Source: Bradyrhizobium sp. BR13661 (GTDB taxonomy: Bacteria; Pseudomonadota; Alphaproteobacteria; Rhizobiales; Xanthobacteraceae). From it: a stretch of 64,000 bases of DNA. Positions 8,390 to 16,909 of the stretch are shown here, one piece after another (position 1 is the first letter of the stretch; each line of letters opens with the position of its first letter). The notes beneath the pieces are model-generated. The model ran no database searches and was not told the DNA's origin. It saw nothing but the letters and a program-made list of their open reading frames with translations. The stretch spans positions 168,671 to 232,670 of the forward strand of contig NZ_JARXWB010000013.1 of NCBI RefSeq assembly GCF_029892425.1, written 5' to 3'. The translations under genes were made by a program, and so were the position numbers.

Positions 8390-9472
8390 ATGTTGCCAAA
8401 GTTGAGGTTCATTGATCCGACATTGCCGGATAGCGTAACACGGCGGCTCGAATCGATGCTGCACGCGGAGCAGCTGTCTCACGTCATATACGCGGTCGGT
8501 CTCGGCGCAATGGCAGCGGCAATCTGGCTGCGCACGGGCGACGTCGGAGTGACATCAGTCGCAGCGGCCCTCTTCATCTTGAGCATATTGCGGATCGGCT
8601 ACGTCCGACTATACGCGTCGTCTCCGTCGTTTCTGCCAGTCCTGCTGGCCCAAGGCGTCGTCTTTGCGTCCTTGTTTACGCTCCTCGTGATACGAGCATT
8701 ATCAGGAGGCGACTCTATTGCCATAGCGTCCGCCGTACTTTCAGCGTCAGCATACTTGTCGACCCTCTCCTTCAAGGCTGCGGGAATTCCGATCCTCGCG
8801 ATCGCGGAAGTTTCCGTGCTCTTCGCGCCGCTCGTCGTTGCTGCAGCAGTGATGCAGGGGTCGGAACATTGGGCCATCGCAATCATGTTGACGTGCCATT
8901 GGATCGGAGCTCTTTACCTGGTTCAGGTGAGGCATGACCGCATCCGTTCCAAGCTACTCGCGCAGGAGCATATCGCTCGTGCGGCTCTCACCGACGGGCT
9001 AACCGGTCTCGCGAATCGCGTCGCATTCGACCACTCCCTCGCTGAGCGCCTGGCATCCGCGCCTGCGATCATCGCGATAATCGATCTCGACCGGTTCAAG
9101 CCGGTCAATGACACATACGGTCATGACGCCGGGGACGAGTTGCTGAAATCCGTGGCAACCCGGATCGTGACTGAGCTTGACCATCGGCACGTTGTGGCAC
9201 GGCTCGGCGGCGACGAATTCGCCATTCTGTTCGATGCAAAGCTCGGAGCCGGAGACGCGACCAGGGATGCCGAGCGGATCGTGGGCGCCCTGCAAGTTCC
9301 GTTCGCGATCGCGGGCAAAAACGTCACGATCGGTGCAAGCATCGGCATGGCTGCCGCAATTGATGGAGACGACGTGCGCGCTCTCAAACGACGCGCCGAC
9401 GATCGTCTCTACGATGCTAAGCGCGGAGGACGCGGACGCGTTGCGTCCGAGATTTTCTCTGCTGCGGCGTAA
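8390..9472 (+). CDS. Membrane-anchored diguanylate cyclase (GGDEF)
   Basis: Probable enzyme making cyclic di-GMP from two GTP, 360 aa. The first 190 residues hold about six hydrophobic segments and form an integral membrane sensor of unknown ligand. The GGDEF domain starts at DGLTGLANR and has an intact active-site GGDEF in ARLGGDEFAIL. I see no RxxD inhibitory site five residues upstream. I chose the ATG at 8390, preceded by GGAGAGG seven bases upstream; a GTG at 8366 is in frame. It is transcribed away from the operon to its left and has no evident link to the catabolic genes. Confidence 0.88.
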   Translation: MLPKLRFIDPTLPDSVTRRLESMLHAEQLSHVIYAVGLGAMAAAIWLRTGDVGVTSVAAALFILSILRIGYVRLYASSPSFLPVLLAQGVVFASLFTLLVIRALSGGDSIAIASAVLSASAYLSTLSFKAAGIPILAIAEVSVLFAPLVVAAAVMQGSEHWAIAIMLTCHWIGALYLVQVRHDRIRSKLLAQEHIARAALTDGLTGLANRVAFDHSLAERLASAPAIIAIIDLDRFKPVNDTYGHDAGDELLKSVATRIVTELDHRHVVARLGGDEFAILFDAKLGAGDATRDAERIVGALQVPFAIAGKNVTIGASIGMAAAIDGDDVRALKRRADDRLYDAKRGGRGRVASEIFSAAA

Positions 9473-9943
9473 TTTCCATTCGCCCGATATGCAGGCGCTT
9501 GCGCGTTCTCGAGCGCGCCAAGCGACCAGTCATTCGGGAATGCTTTGTAGTGCTTGAAGAAAACGTCGCGGCCATAGTGCCCCATCACTTATAGACCCGC
9601 GCAAGATCGACTTCGGCATCCCTTTCGGCCACCTGACCGGGTATTCTGCTGCTCAGCAAGGGGCTTGGCGAACAGCCTGCGTTCCATCGCATAGCTGCGC
9701 GTGACGTCGCACGCTTGCGGCCGTTCTTACACATCGTGACCAGTGCGTAGCGTCCCCCGATACGGTGAAGTTCATGGATCGCCTTGACGGTGATTATCGC
9801 CCCCGTTGCGCCGACCGGATGCCCCAACGAGATACCGGATCCATTCGGGTTCACCTTGGCCTGATCCAAGTCCAATTCTCGGATCATCCTGCCCGACCCA
9901 AAGCGTGCTTCCTAACTTAGCGATAGCTCCATATCCACCATGC
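9473..9943. other. Region with an eroded thiolase
   Basis: No intact gene. The right half carries the thiolase remnant listed separately. The left half (9473-9728) reads like coding scraps without recognisable domains. Confidence 0.5.
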
Positions 9944-9960
9944 CTATGCGCTGGATCGCA
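9729..9960 (-). pseudogene. Remnant of a thiolase C-terminus
   Basis: Minus-strand residues IRELDLDQAKVNPNGSG and GHPVGATGAIITVKAIHEL match the C-terminal domain of classical thiolases, including the catalytic His motif and the YALVTMC cysteine. After that Cys the frame leaves the family sequence. Upstream the match breaks at a stop within about 25 codons; RIGMVDMEL in that stretch may be more of the same gene. Most of the gene is gone, so it is a decayed copy. It overlaps the end of the FUSC-like gene slightly. Confidence 0.7.
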
Positions 9961-11002
9961 TAAGCTTAGGTGAGATAAGATTTGCTGCAATAACCAGAGC
10001 GGCTCCGATCAAGGTAGCTATCAGCCTATCCGCAAGGACGCTGCTGTCTGAATGACCTCCTCTATCAACTATCAATAGAATAAGGGGGGTCATCACTGCG
10101 GAATACAGCAGGTAGTTCCGGTTCTTGGTGATCGGCCGCAAAGCCCCCAGCGCGACGATTATCACGAGTACAACAAGTCCGACTCTTGCGAAGGTCATTA
10201 TTAGTTCGGCGATAAGAACGCCGGCTACTGTTCCCAACGCGCGCTGCGTCACTCTGACCGGCAATACTTCAGTCTGGCGGCGGATTGTAAGGATCACCGT
10301 GAGCAGCACCCAATCCATACGGTGGCCAGGCCATACCCGAATGAGAACAATGCCCGCGCTCAAGCAAGCAGCCAAGCGAATGGGATAATCCCAAGCAGAG
10401 AGGCTTCTTAGTTTCTGGGATAGTCGGATCGTTGCAGGGATCGGAGCAGCCGCGGCATCAATCTCTAACGGTGTCGGGTCACTGCGAAGCGCGCGCAGCA
10501 GCAGTGGCCTCGCAAGTAGTTGTGCGAAGGTCGGCAAAAGCGCGCCGCCTAGCACAAGTACCAGAGTGCCGGTCCTTGATGAGGTGTTTTCCACGAGACC
10601 CGCAATTATCAACAACAGCGGATTGAATCGAGCTGCTGTCGTAGCCGCCGTCTTGCTTGCGCTGCCGATCGCAGCTGAGAGACTTATCAAGCCGACGAGT
10701 GCGATTTCCGTCGCGATCCCGTGCCCGGCGATCGCGATCGCGATAATCGACGACAGCAGAAGCGGCGCCAACGACTTTGCGCTGCTCTTGAGCTGTTCAC
10801 GCAAGCTACCAAGGAGAGGAGTGCCCCTGTCAGCCAACATTGCGCCCAGTGCAACCGCATATCCAGCGTTTGCGTGCCCAACCTTAGCTGCGACCAAAAG
10901 CGGCGCGCCAATACAAACTGCTGAGACCGCGACGCTGACAGCGTTAATTCTTGTGCTGCGCGACCACTGAAGCGCTTCTCGTAAATGTCCCTGGTCAGCC
11001 AT
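9944..11002 (-). CDS. FUSC-like integral membrane protein
   Basis: Predicted inner-membrane protein of 352 aa with about ten hydrophobic helices in two halves separated by a polar stretch at about 175-205, the layout of FUSC/aromatic-acid exporter-like (YccS-type) proteins. Such proteins are linked to efflux of aromatic or other organic acids. I chose the ATG at 11002; the frame stays open to 11305, but that stretch runs through a palindromic repeat element and is probably not translated. It has no operator of the cluster type. The link to the catabolic genes is by position only. Confidence 0.65.
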   Translation of the reverse strand: MADQGHLREALQWSRSTRINAVSVAVSAVCIGAPLLVAAKVGHANAGYAVALGAMLADRGTPLLGSLREQLKSSAKSLAPLLLSSIIAIAIAGHGIATEIALVGLISLSAAIGSASKTAATTAARFNPLLLIIAGLVENTSSRTGTLVLVLGGALLPTFAQLLARPLLLRALRSDPTPLEIDAAAAPIPATIRLSQKLRSLSAWDYPIRLAACLSAGIVLIRVWPGHRMDWVLLTVILTIRRQTEVLPVRVTQRALGTVAGVLIAELIMTFARVGLVVLVIIVALGALRPITKNRNYLLYSAVMTPLILLIVDRGGHSDSSVLADRLIATLIGAALVIAANLISPKLMRSSA

Positions 11003-11096
11003 CGGGGTCAAGCTCGCGGCAGAGGGACTTGATGTCACCGCATATGCTCGACCGAGCATGTGCCGGCTCTGCTTGGACACTGGGTGAAAGTTCGTC

Positions 11097-11128
11097 AAAA
11101 AAGCGGTCTCGCCCGCCAGCGAGACCGC
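11097..11128 (-). terminator. Rho-independent terminator of the crotonase gene
   Basis: Stem of 10 bp (GCGGTCTCGC / GCGAGACCGC), 6-nt loop, followed on the minus strand by six T. It lies 80 bp beyond the crotonase stop at 11211. The same hairpin occurs at 12256-12287 as part of a repeated element. Confidence 0.7.
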
Positions 11129-11210
11129 AGTTGACGCCCGGCCACCTGGAAGAGGAAGCACTCCACAAGTTCCAGGGCGCCCTAAAGCTCCGCGGCGCCG
11201 TTCCAGGGCT

Positions 11211-12014
11211 TCAGCGACCTTTGAAGTTCGGCACACGACGCTCTTCGGTCGCCTTGACGCCTTCGGCGAAATCCTCGGTGGCGCGCAGCCGCGTCTGCAC
11301 CGCAAGCTCGTGATCGGTCGCGGCCTTGACGCGATCGGTGAGACCCTGGCGCATTGTCGCGCGGGTCGCGATATTGCCGAGCGGCGAGCATTCAGCGATT
11401 TCGGTGGCGAGCTTCAGCGCTTCCGCGCGCACCTGATCCTGCGGTACGAGCGCGCTGGCAAGCCCCATCTTGAAGGCGTCCTCGCCAGTGACGCGGCGGC
11501 TCGTGTAGAACATCAGCGCCGCGTTGGTCTTGCCGACCGCCTCAGGGAGCGTGACGGTCAGGCCGAAGCCCGGGTGAAAGCCGAGCCGAGTGAAATTCGC
11601 CGCGAAGCGCGCTTCGGGGCAGGTAACGCGGAAGTCTGCCGACAGCGCCAGCCCGAGCCCGCCGCCGATAGCCGCGCCATGGACGGCGGCAACGATCGGC
11701 TTCTTGTTGCCGAAGATCCGCGCTGCCTCGTGGTAGAGATGATTGATCGGCCCGAGGCTCTTCGCCGGGTCGCTCTTGGCCTTATCGTGCCCTTCCTTAG
11801 GCGCGGAATTGTTGAAGTTAGCGCCAGCGCAGAACGCCTTGCCCTGGGCAGCAAGCACAACCGCGCGCAGGTTCGGATCGTTGTCGATTTCATCGAGGGT
11901 GTCCGCGATCTGACGGATCAGCAGGATATCGAAGAAGTTCAGCGGCGGCCGGCGGATCTCAATGGTGGCAACGAGGCCGGTAATTTCAACAGCGATATCG
12001 CTGGTCGTGGTCAT
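11211..12014 (-). CDS. Enoyl-CoA hydratase/isomerase (crotonase) family protein
   Basis: Crotonase-fold enzyme of 267 aa. The oxyanion-hole motifs are present: KAFCAGANF near 60 and HGAAIGGGLGLALSADFRV near 112. The usual second catalytic region reads RLGFHPGFGLTVTLP, without the PEI glutamate of true hydratases, so the reaction may be an isomerisation, hydrolysis or C-C cleavage instead of hydration. It is a single gene with its own terminator. A cluster-type operator (site 6) lies 347 bp upstream, but a repeat element with a minus-strand terminator sits between them, which may have cut the gene off from its regulator. Confidence 0.85.
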   Translation of the reverse strand: MTTTSDIAVEITGLVATIEIRRPPLNFFDILLIRQIADTLDEIDNDPNLRAVVLAAQGKAFCAGANFNNSAPKEGHDKAKSDPAKSLGPINHLYHEAARIFGNKKPIVAAVHGAAIGGGLGLALSADFRVTCPEARFAANFTRLGFHPGFGLTVTLPEAVGKTNAALMFYTSRRVTGEDAFKMGLASALVPQDQVRAEALKLATEIAECSPLGNIATRATMRQGLTDRVKAATDHELAVQTRLRATEDFAEGVKATEERRVPNFKGR

Positions 12015-12255
12015 GTGATGGTTCCCTGCTGACGTTCAAGTCACTCGAAAAGTGTCTGGGTGTTTGATCGGCAAATTCATCGGCAGTTTCTCGAGCTGCT
12101 CTTGCTGCGACCGCTACGCTGACAGCGTTGACGATTGTGTCGTCCTTGGTCAGATGTTCGGATTTGTCTCACAGCATAGGAACGCGATTTCACTGCGAAT
12201 GCTCGACTTGCTAACTGGCATTTTTGCCCGACGACGCCAGGGCAAAATATCGCCC

Positions 12256-12287
12256 AAAAATGCGGTCTCGCTTGTCGGCGAGACCGC
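12256..12287 (-). terminator. Rho-independent terminator (second copy of the repeated hairpin)
   Basis: Stem of 10 bp with a 6-nt loop, identical arms to the hairpin at 11103-11128, followed on the minus strand by A then five T. It would end transcription from the carboxylesterase and from operator site 6. Confidence 0.6.
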
Positions 12288-12361
12288 AGTTGACACCTGG
12301 CCATCCGGGAGGAGGAAGCGCTCGAAATGAGCGCCCCAGGCAGACAAACGCTACCTCAATA

Positions 12362-12381
12362 TTTGCTGATTGACTAGCAAA
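12362..12381. promoter_or_regulatory. TetR-type operator, site 6
   Basis: Perfect TTTGCT-N8-AGCAAA. It lies between the carboxylesterase stop and the crotonase gene, 347 bp from the crotonase ATG, with a repeat element and terminator in between. Confidence 0.6.
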
Positions 12382-12600
12382 CTTTTATTTTGTCTGCTCA
12401 GTTGTCCAAGGTTCCTTTGAGCACTTCGCTTTGTCCACGCAAAGAAGAGCAGATCCACCTGGTAGGCGCTTCGCGACCTCCTGCGCCGTCAAGCAGTCGT
12501 CCGGGATCTCCGCCTAGATCAGCGACGACCGGGAGCCATGATCTCATCCTCCTTGGAGCACCCGGTCGCCGCCAGAAAGCTCGTGACGCGCCGACGTTCG

Positions 12601-14061
12601 TCACGGTTCTACACTCTCGATCAAGTCGAGCCTGTCGACCAGGAACCGCTCGTGCGCGAATGCCTCAGCCCCGCCAAATTCCATGACGGTTTCGCTCGGC
12701 AGAAATTCCGGCCAATGTACGCCATTGGCAATGCCCGGGCGGGACTCTTTGGCGAATGATGTCCAGTACGAGATCATTGCGTCGCTGAGGTGTCGGTCCT
12801 CCTCGGACGGCCCCGGCAGTGTGTTGAAGAGATAGGGCAGTTCGCTCGCATGCGCCGCACCAGGGACAGAGCCACGCAGCGACGGGGGCACGTACGAAAA
12901 ATAGTATAGGAACACCGCCTCTCCGGTACGCGCATGGAAGCGAGCCAACGCCCGATTTGGCTCGGTGACGCGAACATCGGTCGCAAGTCGCTCGGCAACA
13001 TCTGCGTCAGAACTCGATATGTTGCCATACGCGCGCGCGACTTTGCTCCTGTCGCTCTCAAACAGCTTGAGCAGTTCGTCGGGCCTCGCTCTCACCTCGG
13101 GAAGTATGATGGCTTCCCAATCGGTCCCGCCCGCAATGTAGGGCACCTTCATCTGCCTCCCCGCGGCAAACGCGCTGAACGGGGACTCTCGGACAGTGAT
13201 TCCATCGATGCAGACACCCGGCCGATCTGGATCACTCAAACCTCCGAAGCTTGACACGATTTGGGCCGCAGGCAGGGCTCGAAGCGATGCCGCAGCTTCG
13301 TCATCGGCCCCTTCTATGCCTTGGGCAACCGCAAAGCGTTGCGATGCGGCTTGGGCTGTGCCCTGGCCGTCGCCACCCACCCGACGCAGGGGAGACCGCG
13401 CGAAGCCCGACATCGAGATGGCTTTCTCGAAGAGGCCGGCAGCCACGGGCGCCGTCATCAACAGATTGACGAACGCGCCCCCCGCGGATTCCCCGAAAAT
13501 TGTGACATTGCTGGGATCCCCGCCAAAGGCGTGAATATTCCGTCTTACCCATTTGAGCGCAGCAATCTGGTCAAGCAACCCAAAATTCGCGATCTGACCG
13601 TCAGGTGAGGTCGTTAGAATTGCCGGGTGCGCAAAGAAGCCAAACCGCGCAAGACGATAGTTAATGCTTACCAGAACGATACCGCGCCGAGCGAACGCGG
13701 CTCCATCATAGAACGGATCGGACGCGCTGCCCCACACGAAGCCGCCTCCGTGAATCCAAACCATGACCGGAGATTTGCCGTCGCCATGCGCTGGCGCCCA
13801 GATATTCAGGTATAGGCAATCCTCACTTTGCGGACCCAGATCAGGACCGATCACGAGGCGTTTGGGTACCGCCATCTGATGGCACGCAGGTCCAAAGCGA
13901 GTGGCATCGAGCTGCCCAGACCAGGCCGCGCAAGGTTGAGGTGCGCGCCAGCGATACTCTCCGAGAGGCGGCCGCGCATAGGGGATCCCCTTGAAGCTGG
14001 TCGCGTCGGCCGACGTCTCGCCGACCAGTTTCCCAGTTTCGACCTCAATCACCTTGCGCAT
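12601..14061 (-). CDS. Type-B carboxylesterase/lipase family protein
   Basis: Serine esterase of 486 aa, the usual size. It shows the N-terminal GIPYARPP motif, the EDCLYLNIWAP signature near 80, the oxyanion motif HGGGFVWG, the nucleophile elbow GESAGG near 193, and a late HASELPYLF with the catalytic His. No signal peptide is visible, so it is likely cytoplasmic. It would hydrolyse an ester or carbamate to release an acid for CoA activation. Its promoter lies in the 141-bp gap to the acyl-CoA dehydrogenase gene, where I see no cluster-type operator. Confidence 0.9.
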   Translation of the reverse strand: MRKVIEVETGKLVGETSADATSFKGIPYARPPLGEYRWRAPQPCAAWSGQLDATRFGPACHQMAVPKRLVIGPDLGPQSEDCLYLNIWAPAHGDGKSPVMVWIHGGGFVWGSASDPFYDGAAFARRGIVLVSINYRLARFGFFAHPAILTTSPDGQIANFGLLDQIAALKWVRRNIHAFGGDPSNVTIFGESAGGAFVNLLMTAPVAAGLFEKAISMSGFARSPLRRVGGDGQGTAQAASQRFAVAQGIEGADDEAAASLRALPAAQIVSSFGGLSDPDRPGVCIDGITVRESPFSAFAAGRQMKVPYIAGGTDWEAIILPEVRARPDELLKLFESDRSKVARAYGNISSSDADVAERLATDVRVTEPNRALARFHARTGEAVFLYYFSYVPPSLRGSVPGAAHASELPYLFNTLPGPSEEDRHLSDAMISYWTSFAKESRPGIANGVHWPEFLPSETVMEFGGAEAFAHERFLVDRLDLIESVEP

Positions 14062-14146
14062 CTAAGGGCGTCCGTTCTCTGTCAGAGTTGGCTCGTGCGG
14101 GCGGCTTGCTCACCTCGGCCCTGGTCGGGAGAGACTAGTTTTAGAC

Positions 14147-14178
14147 GATCGCCCGCTGCACCGTTTGATCGGGCGATC
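14147..14178. terminator. Possible terminator hairpin after the acyl-CoA dehydrogenase pair
   Basis: Inverted repeat GATCGCCCG / CGGGCGATC with a 14-nt loop, 25 bp past the stop at 14203. The following minus-strand sequence has only a short T/A-rich stretch. Confidence 0.35.
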
Positions 14179-14202
14179 CAACGTAACCAGCGCCCTTCCC
14201 CG

Positions 14203-15198
14203 TCAAGTTGTCCTCACGGTGGCCAACAGAAACTGCAGCGCACTTTGATCGGTCGAGAGGAGCTTCCGTGCGATTTTCTCATCCCAATGACGCTCTCCGT
14301 CGAAGTTCATCCGCCACTCAGTGAGGCGCCGGGTATGGAGCTGCAGCTCGCATTCTTCAGTAATGCCGATCGCACCGAACACCATGTGTCCAATTGCGTT
14401 GATCTCGGGTACCGCGCGACCCGCGCGTGATTTGGCCACCGCCGAGCGTATCGGATCGATGGCATGGCCGGAGAATGCTTGCTGAGCGGAAATTCTTACA
14501 GCGAAAACCTGTTCTGCAAGTACAGCGAGTTGTTGCTGGACGGCCTGGAATGCCGCTATCGGCTTAGCAAATTGAGTCCGATCATGGGCATACTGCAACG
14601 ACAACTCCATGATTCTTCGAGCAGCGCCGGCGATCAGGGCGGCATAGATTGCTGCTCCAACAGATAGCCAGTCGTACTTCGGCAACGGCACGGCCTCGAT
14701 CGGAACCATCGCCCACTCGACGTCTGCTAACATACTGCCGTGAATCCCCGAACCTGTGGTCCGGCCGTGCTGGCGGGGTAACAGGATCGCCCCGTCATCA
14801 TGGATCGCAAGTACCCATTCAGAGACGAGAGCGAACGGCACGTCACGGCATATGAGAGCCCCGGACTCAAGCTTCGTGGCACGAGCCATCGTGATCGAGC
14901 CGGACGGAATGGCACCCCCACCCGCCGCCATTGCGCCGCGCGCGAAGATCGTCGTCCCTAACGGAAATGGTAGCGCATGCTTGCCGCAGATATAGATGAG
15001 TTCGCCTGCAGTTAGGAGGCTCACCCCGGCGCCGCCCTCACTCTCCGGAACTAGAGCATCGGCAAACCCGCTCTCTTCAATTTTCTTCCACGTGAAGGAC
15101 GACGATTTTCCGGCCTCGATCGTCCGGACAGCCACAGTCGACAACTCGCTCGAAAGCCAATCGTCAAAAGTGCCAGTGATAAGCGTGTCGATCTCCAT
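14203..15198 (-). CDS. Acyl-CoA dehydrogenase-like subunit, short form
   Basis: FAD-dependent acyl-CoA dehydrogenase relative of 331 aa, about 50 shorter than the usual subunit. The N-terminal domain (ALVPESEGGAG near 50) and the C-terminal helical domain (AHDRTQFAKPIAAFQAVQ near 210) are visible. It lacks the C-terminal GGT/YEG motif and the usual SEPGSGSD flavin motif in the middle domain, which its upstream partner has. Nine bases separate it from that partner's stop. Adjacent long and short subunits like this form alpha2beta2 heterotetramers in steroid-type side-chain and ring degradation. I infer that it is the non-flavin or half-site subunit of such a complex. Confidence 0.82.
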   Translation of the reverse strand: MEIDTLITGTFDDWLSSELSTVAVRTIEAGKSSSFTWKKIEESGFADALVPESEGGAGVSLLTAGELIYICGKHALPFPLGTTIFARGAMAAGGGAIPSGSITMARATKLESGALICRDVPFALVSEWVLAIHDDGAILLPRQHGRTTGSGIHGSMLADVEWAMVPIEAVPLPKYDWLSVGAAIYAALIAGAARRIMELSLQYAHDRTQFAKPIAAFQAVQQQLAVLAEQVFAVRISAQQAFSGHAIDPIRSAVAKSRAGRAVPEINAIGHMVFGAIGITEECELQLHTRRLTEWRMNFDGERHWDEKIARKLLSTDQSALQFLLATVRTT

Positions 15199-15207
15199 CG
15201 CCTCCCC

Positions 15208-16350
15208 CTAACGAAGCCCCAGACCACGTGCGATCATTCCACGAAGAATTTCTCGGGTGCCGCCCCGCAAAGAGAACGCTGGCGACATTTGCGAGAGGTA
15301 GGCCAACGTGCGCTTCAAAGCAGCCGGCGCGGCGGGTCGATCCGAGCCGAGAGCCTCCGCGATAAGCACGGGGATGGCCTGCTCAAACGATGTGCCGAGA
15401 TCCTTGACGAGAGCTGCTTCGATGACGGGGCTTTGTCCAGCCGCAAGCCTGGCCGTCACTGCAATCGACAATGCGCGCAGGGTGGATAGATCTGCCACCA
15501 TTCTTCCCAGCCGAGGCATATCTTCTGCCGTGGCATTCTCCCGCAACCACGCGATCCATCCATCCAAGAGAGCTATACTCGAATAAATTCGCTCGGGCCC
15601 CGATCGCTCAAAGGCAAGCTCAGCCGTTACCTGTGCCCATCCCTCTCCCTCCTTGCCGATCAGGGCGTCCGACGGAAGCATTACGTCAGTAAAGAACACC
15701 TCAGAAAAGTGCTCCGCACCAGTCAGATCTTTGATGGGACGAACTTGAACACCTGGCGCCTTGAGGTCGATAATGACCTGTGAGAGCCCTCGATGACGGT
15801 CGCCCGGCGCACCCGATGTCCTTACCAGCGCAATCATGTAATGACACCGGTGTGCGTAGGTAGTCCATATTTTCTGGCCGTTCAGCACCCAGCCGTCTTT
15901 GACAGCTTCGGCCCGCGTACGTACGCTCGCCAGGTCAGAACCCGAACCCGGCTCGCTCATCCCGATGCAAAAGAATGCCTCCGCCCGACATATCCGTGGA
16001 AGATAGTCTCGCTTCTGCTCGTCTGAGCCATAGCGCAGTATCAGCGGCCCGCTCTGCCGGTCGGCGATCCAATGTGCCGCTACTGGCGCGCCGGCACATA
16101 GCAACTCCTCAACAACGACAAATCGAGCAAAGGCGTCCAGCTCGGCGCCCCCATACGACTTCGGCAGAGTAAGGCCAACCCAACCGCGCTTGGCAAGCTT
16201 GCGGCTGAACTCGCCATCGAAGCCCTGCCAGCTATGGGCCCGGGCTTCCATCGTCATGCAGTTGACCGTGTCGTCAAGAAAAGACCGGACGTCGGCCCGG
16301 AGAGGTTCATAAATATCTGGAACAACGGTGTAGTCGAGCGGCTGGATCAT
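15208..16350 (-). CDS. Acyl-CoA dehydrogenase, long partner subunit
   Basis: Flavoenzyme subunit of 380 aa introducing an alpha-beta double bond into an acyl-CoA. The flavin motif GMSEPGSGSDLASVRTRA (about 131-148) and the motif GQKIWTTYAH are clear, and the C-terminus has RGGTREILRGMIARGLG. I chose the ATG at 16350, which has GGAAGGA a few bases upstream; a TTG six codons earlier is the alternative. The short partner follows nine bases after its stop. The pair probably acts on a bulky or branched acyl-CoA. No cluster-type operator was found in front. Confidence 0.88.
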   Translation of the reverse strand: MIQPLDYTVVPDIYEPLRADVRSFLDDTVNCMTMEARAHSWQGFDGEFSRKLAKRGWVGLTLPKSYGGAELDAFARFVVVEELLCAGAPVAAHWIADRQSGPLILRYGSDEQKRDYLPRICRAEAFFCIGMSEPGSGSDLASVRTRAEAVKDGWVLNGQKIWTTYAHRCHYMIALVRTSGAPGDRHRGLSQVIIDLKAPGVQVRPIKDLTGAEHFSEVFFTDVMLPSDALIGKEGEGWAQVTAELAFERSGPERIYSSIALLDGWIAWLRENATAEDMPRLGRMVADLSTLRALSIAVTARLAAGQSPVIEAALVKDLGTSFEQAIPVLIAEALGSDRPAAPAALKRTLAYLSQMSPAFSLRGGTREILRGMIARGLGLR

Positions 16351-16460
16351 GTCAGTCCTTCCAATCAATAGCCCGCTTCATCTCATGCCCGACATCGAAG
16401 TTCGCCGGCGCCTTCGGGTTCAAAACACTCGAAGTGAAGCGCGCTCCTTGGCGGCTATTT

Positions 16461-16862
16461 TCAAGGGACTATAAACGTTGCGCCATATCTGACTGTGCTC
16501 GCGTCGGCAGGGGTCAGTTCGATCGGCTGTCCGGGCGCGATCCGGATTTGCCCGTCGCCTTGCTTGCTCATGCCGAATTGCTGAACTGTGAGGCGGGACC
16601 GCTCGGCCAGCGCCGAGCGGATGCGGCCGGAGCCCTTGCCTTTGAATTTCAAAAGCTCATCCCGTTCGATGCCGAAAATGACCGGCTTGTCCGCACGCGT
16701 CAGATGGAAGAAGATGAACCGATTGGGTGATTGAACAATTTCGGTCCAGACGCAGACGATAGAGCCGACAAGCGCCCCTGCCGAGAGCGCGAGCGCTGCG
16801 GAGCGGTATGGTCTAGCCTTGATCAAGCTTGCAGAGCTCCTGAGCATGTTCACGGCGAGCAT
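16461..16862 (-). CDS. Predicted membrane-anchored protein of unknown function, 133 aa
   Basis: I do not recognise this protein. It has one hydrophobic segment at about 22-40, with a basic N-terminus in front, so the rest would be outside the cytoplasmic membrane. The remaining region holds VIFGIERDELLKFKGKGSGR and a short Pro/Thr-rich tail. It lies between the dehydrogenase pair and the CoA-transferase gene, with about 50 bp to the latter. Nothing in the sequence points to a function. It could be a remnant or a small envelope protein. Confidence 0.5.
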   Translation of the reverse strand: MLAVNMLRSSASLIKARPYRSAALALSAGALVGSIVCVWTEIVQSPNRFIFFHLTRADKPVIFGIERDELLKFKGKGSGRIRSALAERSRLTVQQFGMSKQGDGQIRIAPGQPIELTPADASTVRYGATFIVP

Positions 16863-16909
16863 TGCATCTTCCTACCTTGTGACAATCGTTTTCCCGTTCG
16901 GAATTGATG

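Larger units (their letters stand above)
12015..12600. repeat. Intergenic region with a repeated palindromic element
   Basis: About 590 bp between the carboxylesterase stop and the crotonase start. The part around 12256-12315 repeats the sequence at 11097-11160 (hairpin, then GCAGTTGAC and a GGAGGAAGC-like tail) with some changes. In minus-strand translation both give STAVS...ETAFL, a pattern I associate with dispersed repeats in Bradyrhizobium genomes. It also holds operator site 6. I see no gene. Confidence 0.55.

Noticed and set aside
11003..11305. N-terminal extension of the FUSC-like protein
   Set aside because: It translates a dispersed palindromic repeat (the STAVS...ETAFL pattern), also present in another context near 12.3 kb.
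16868..16890. Possible tenth operator (CTTGTGACAATCG) before the 133-aa gene
   Set aside because: The half-sites do not keep the 6-8-6 spacing.
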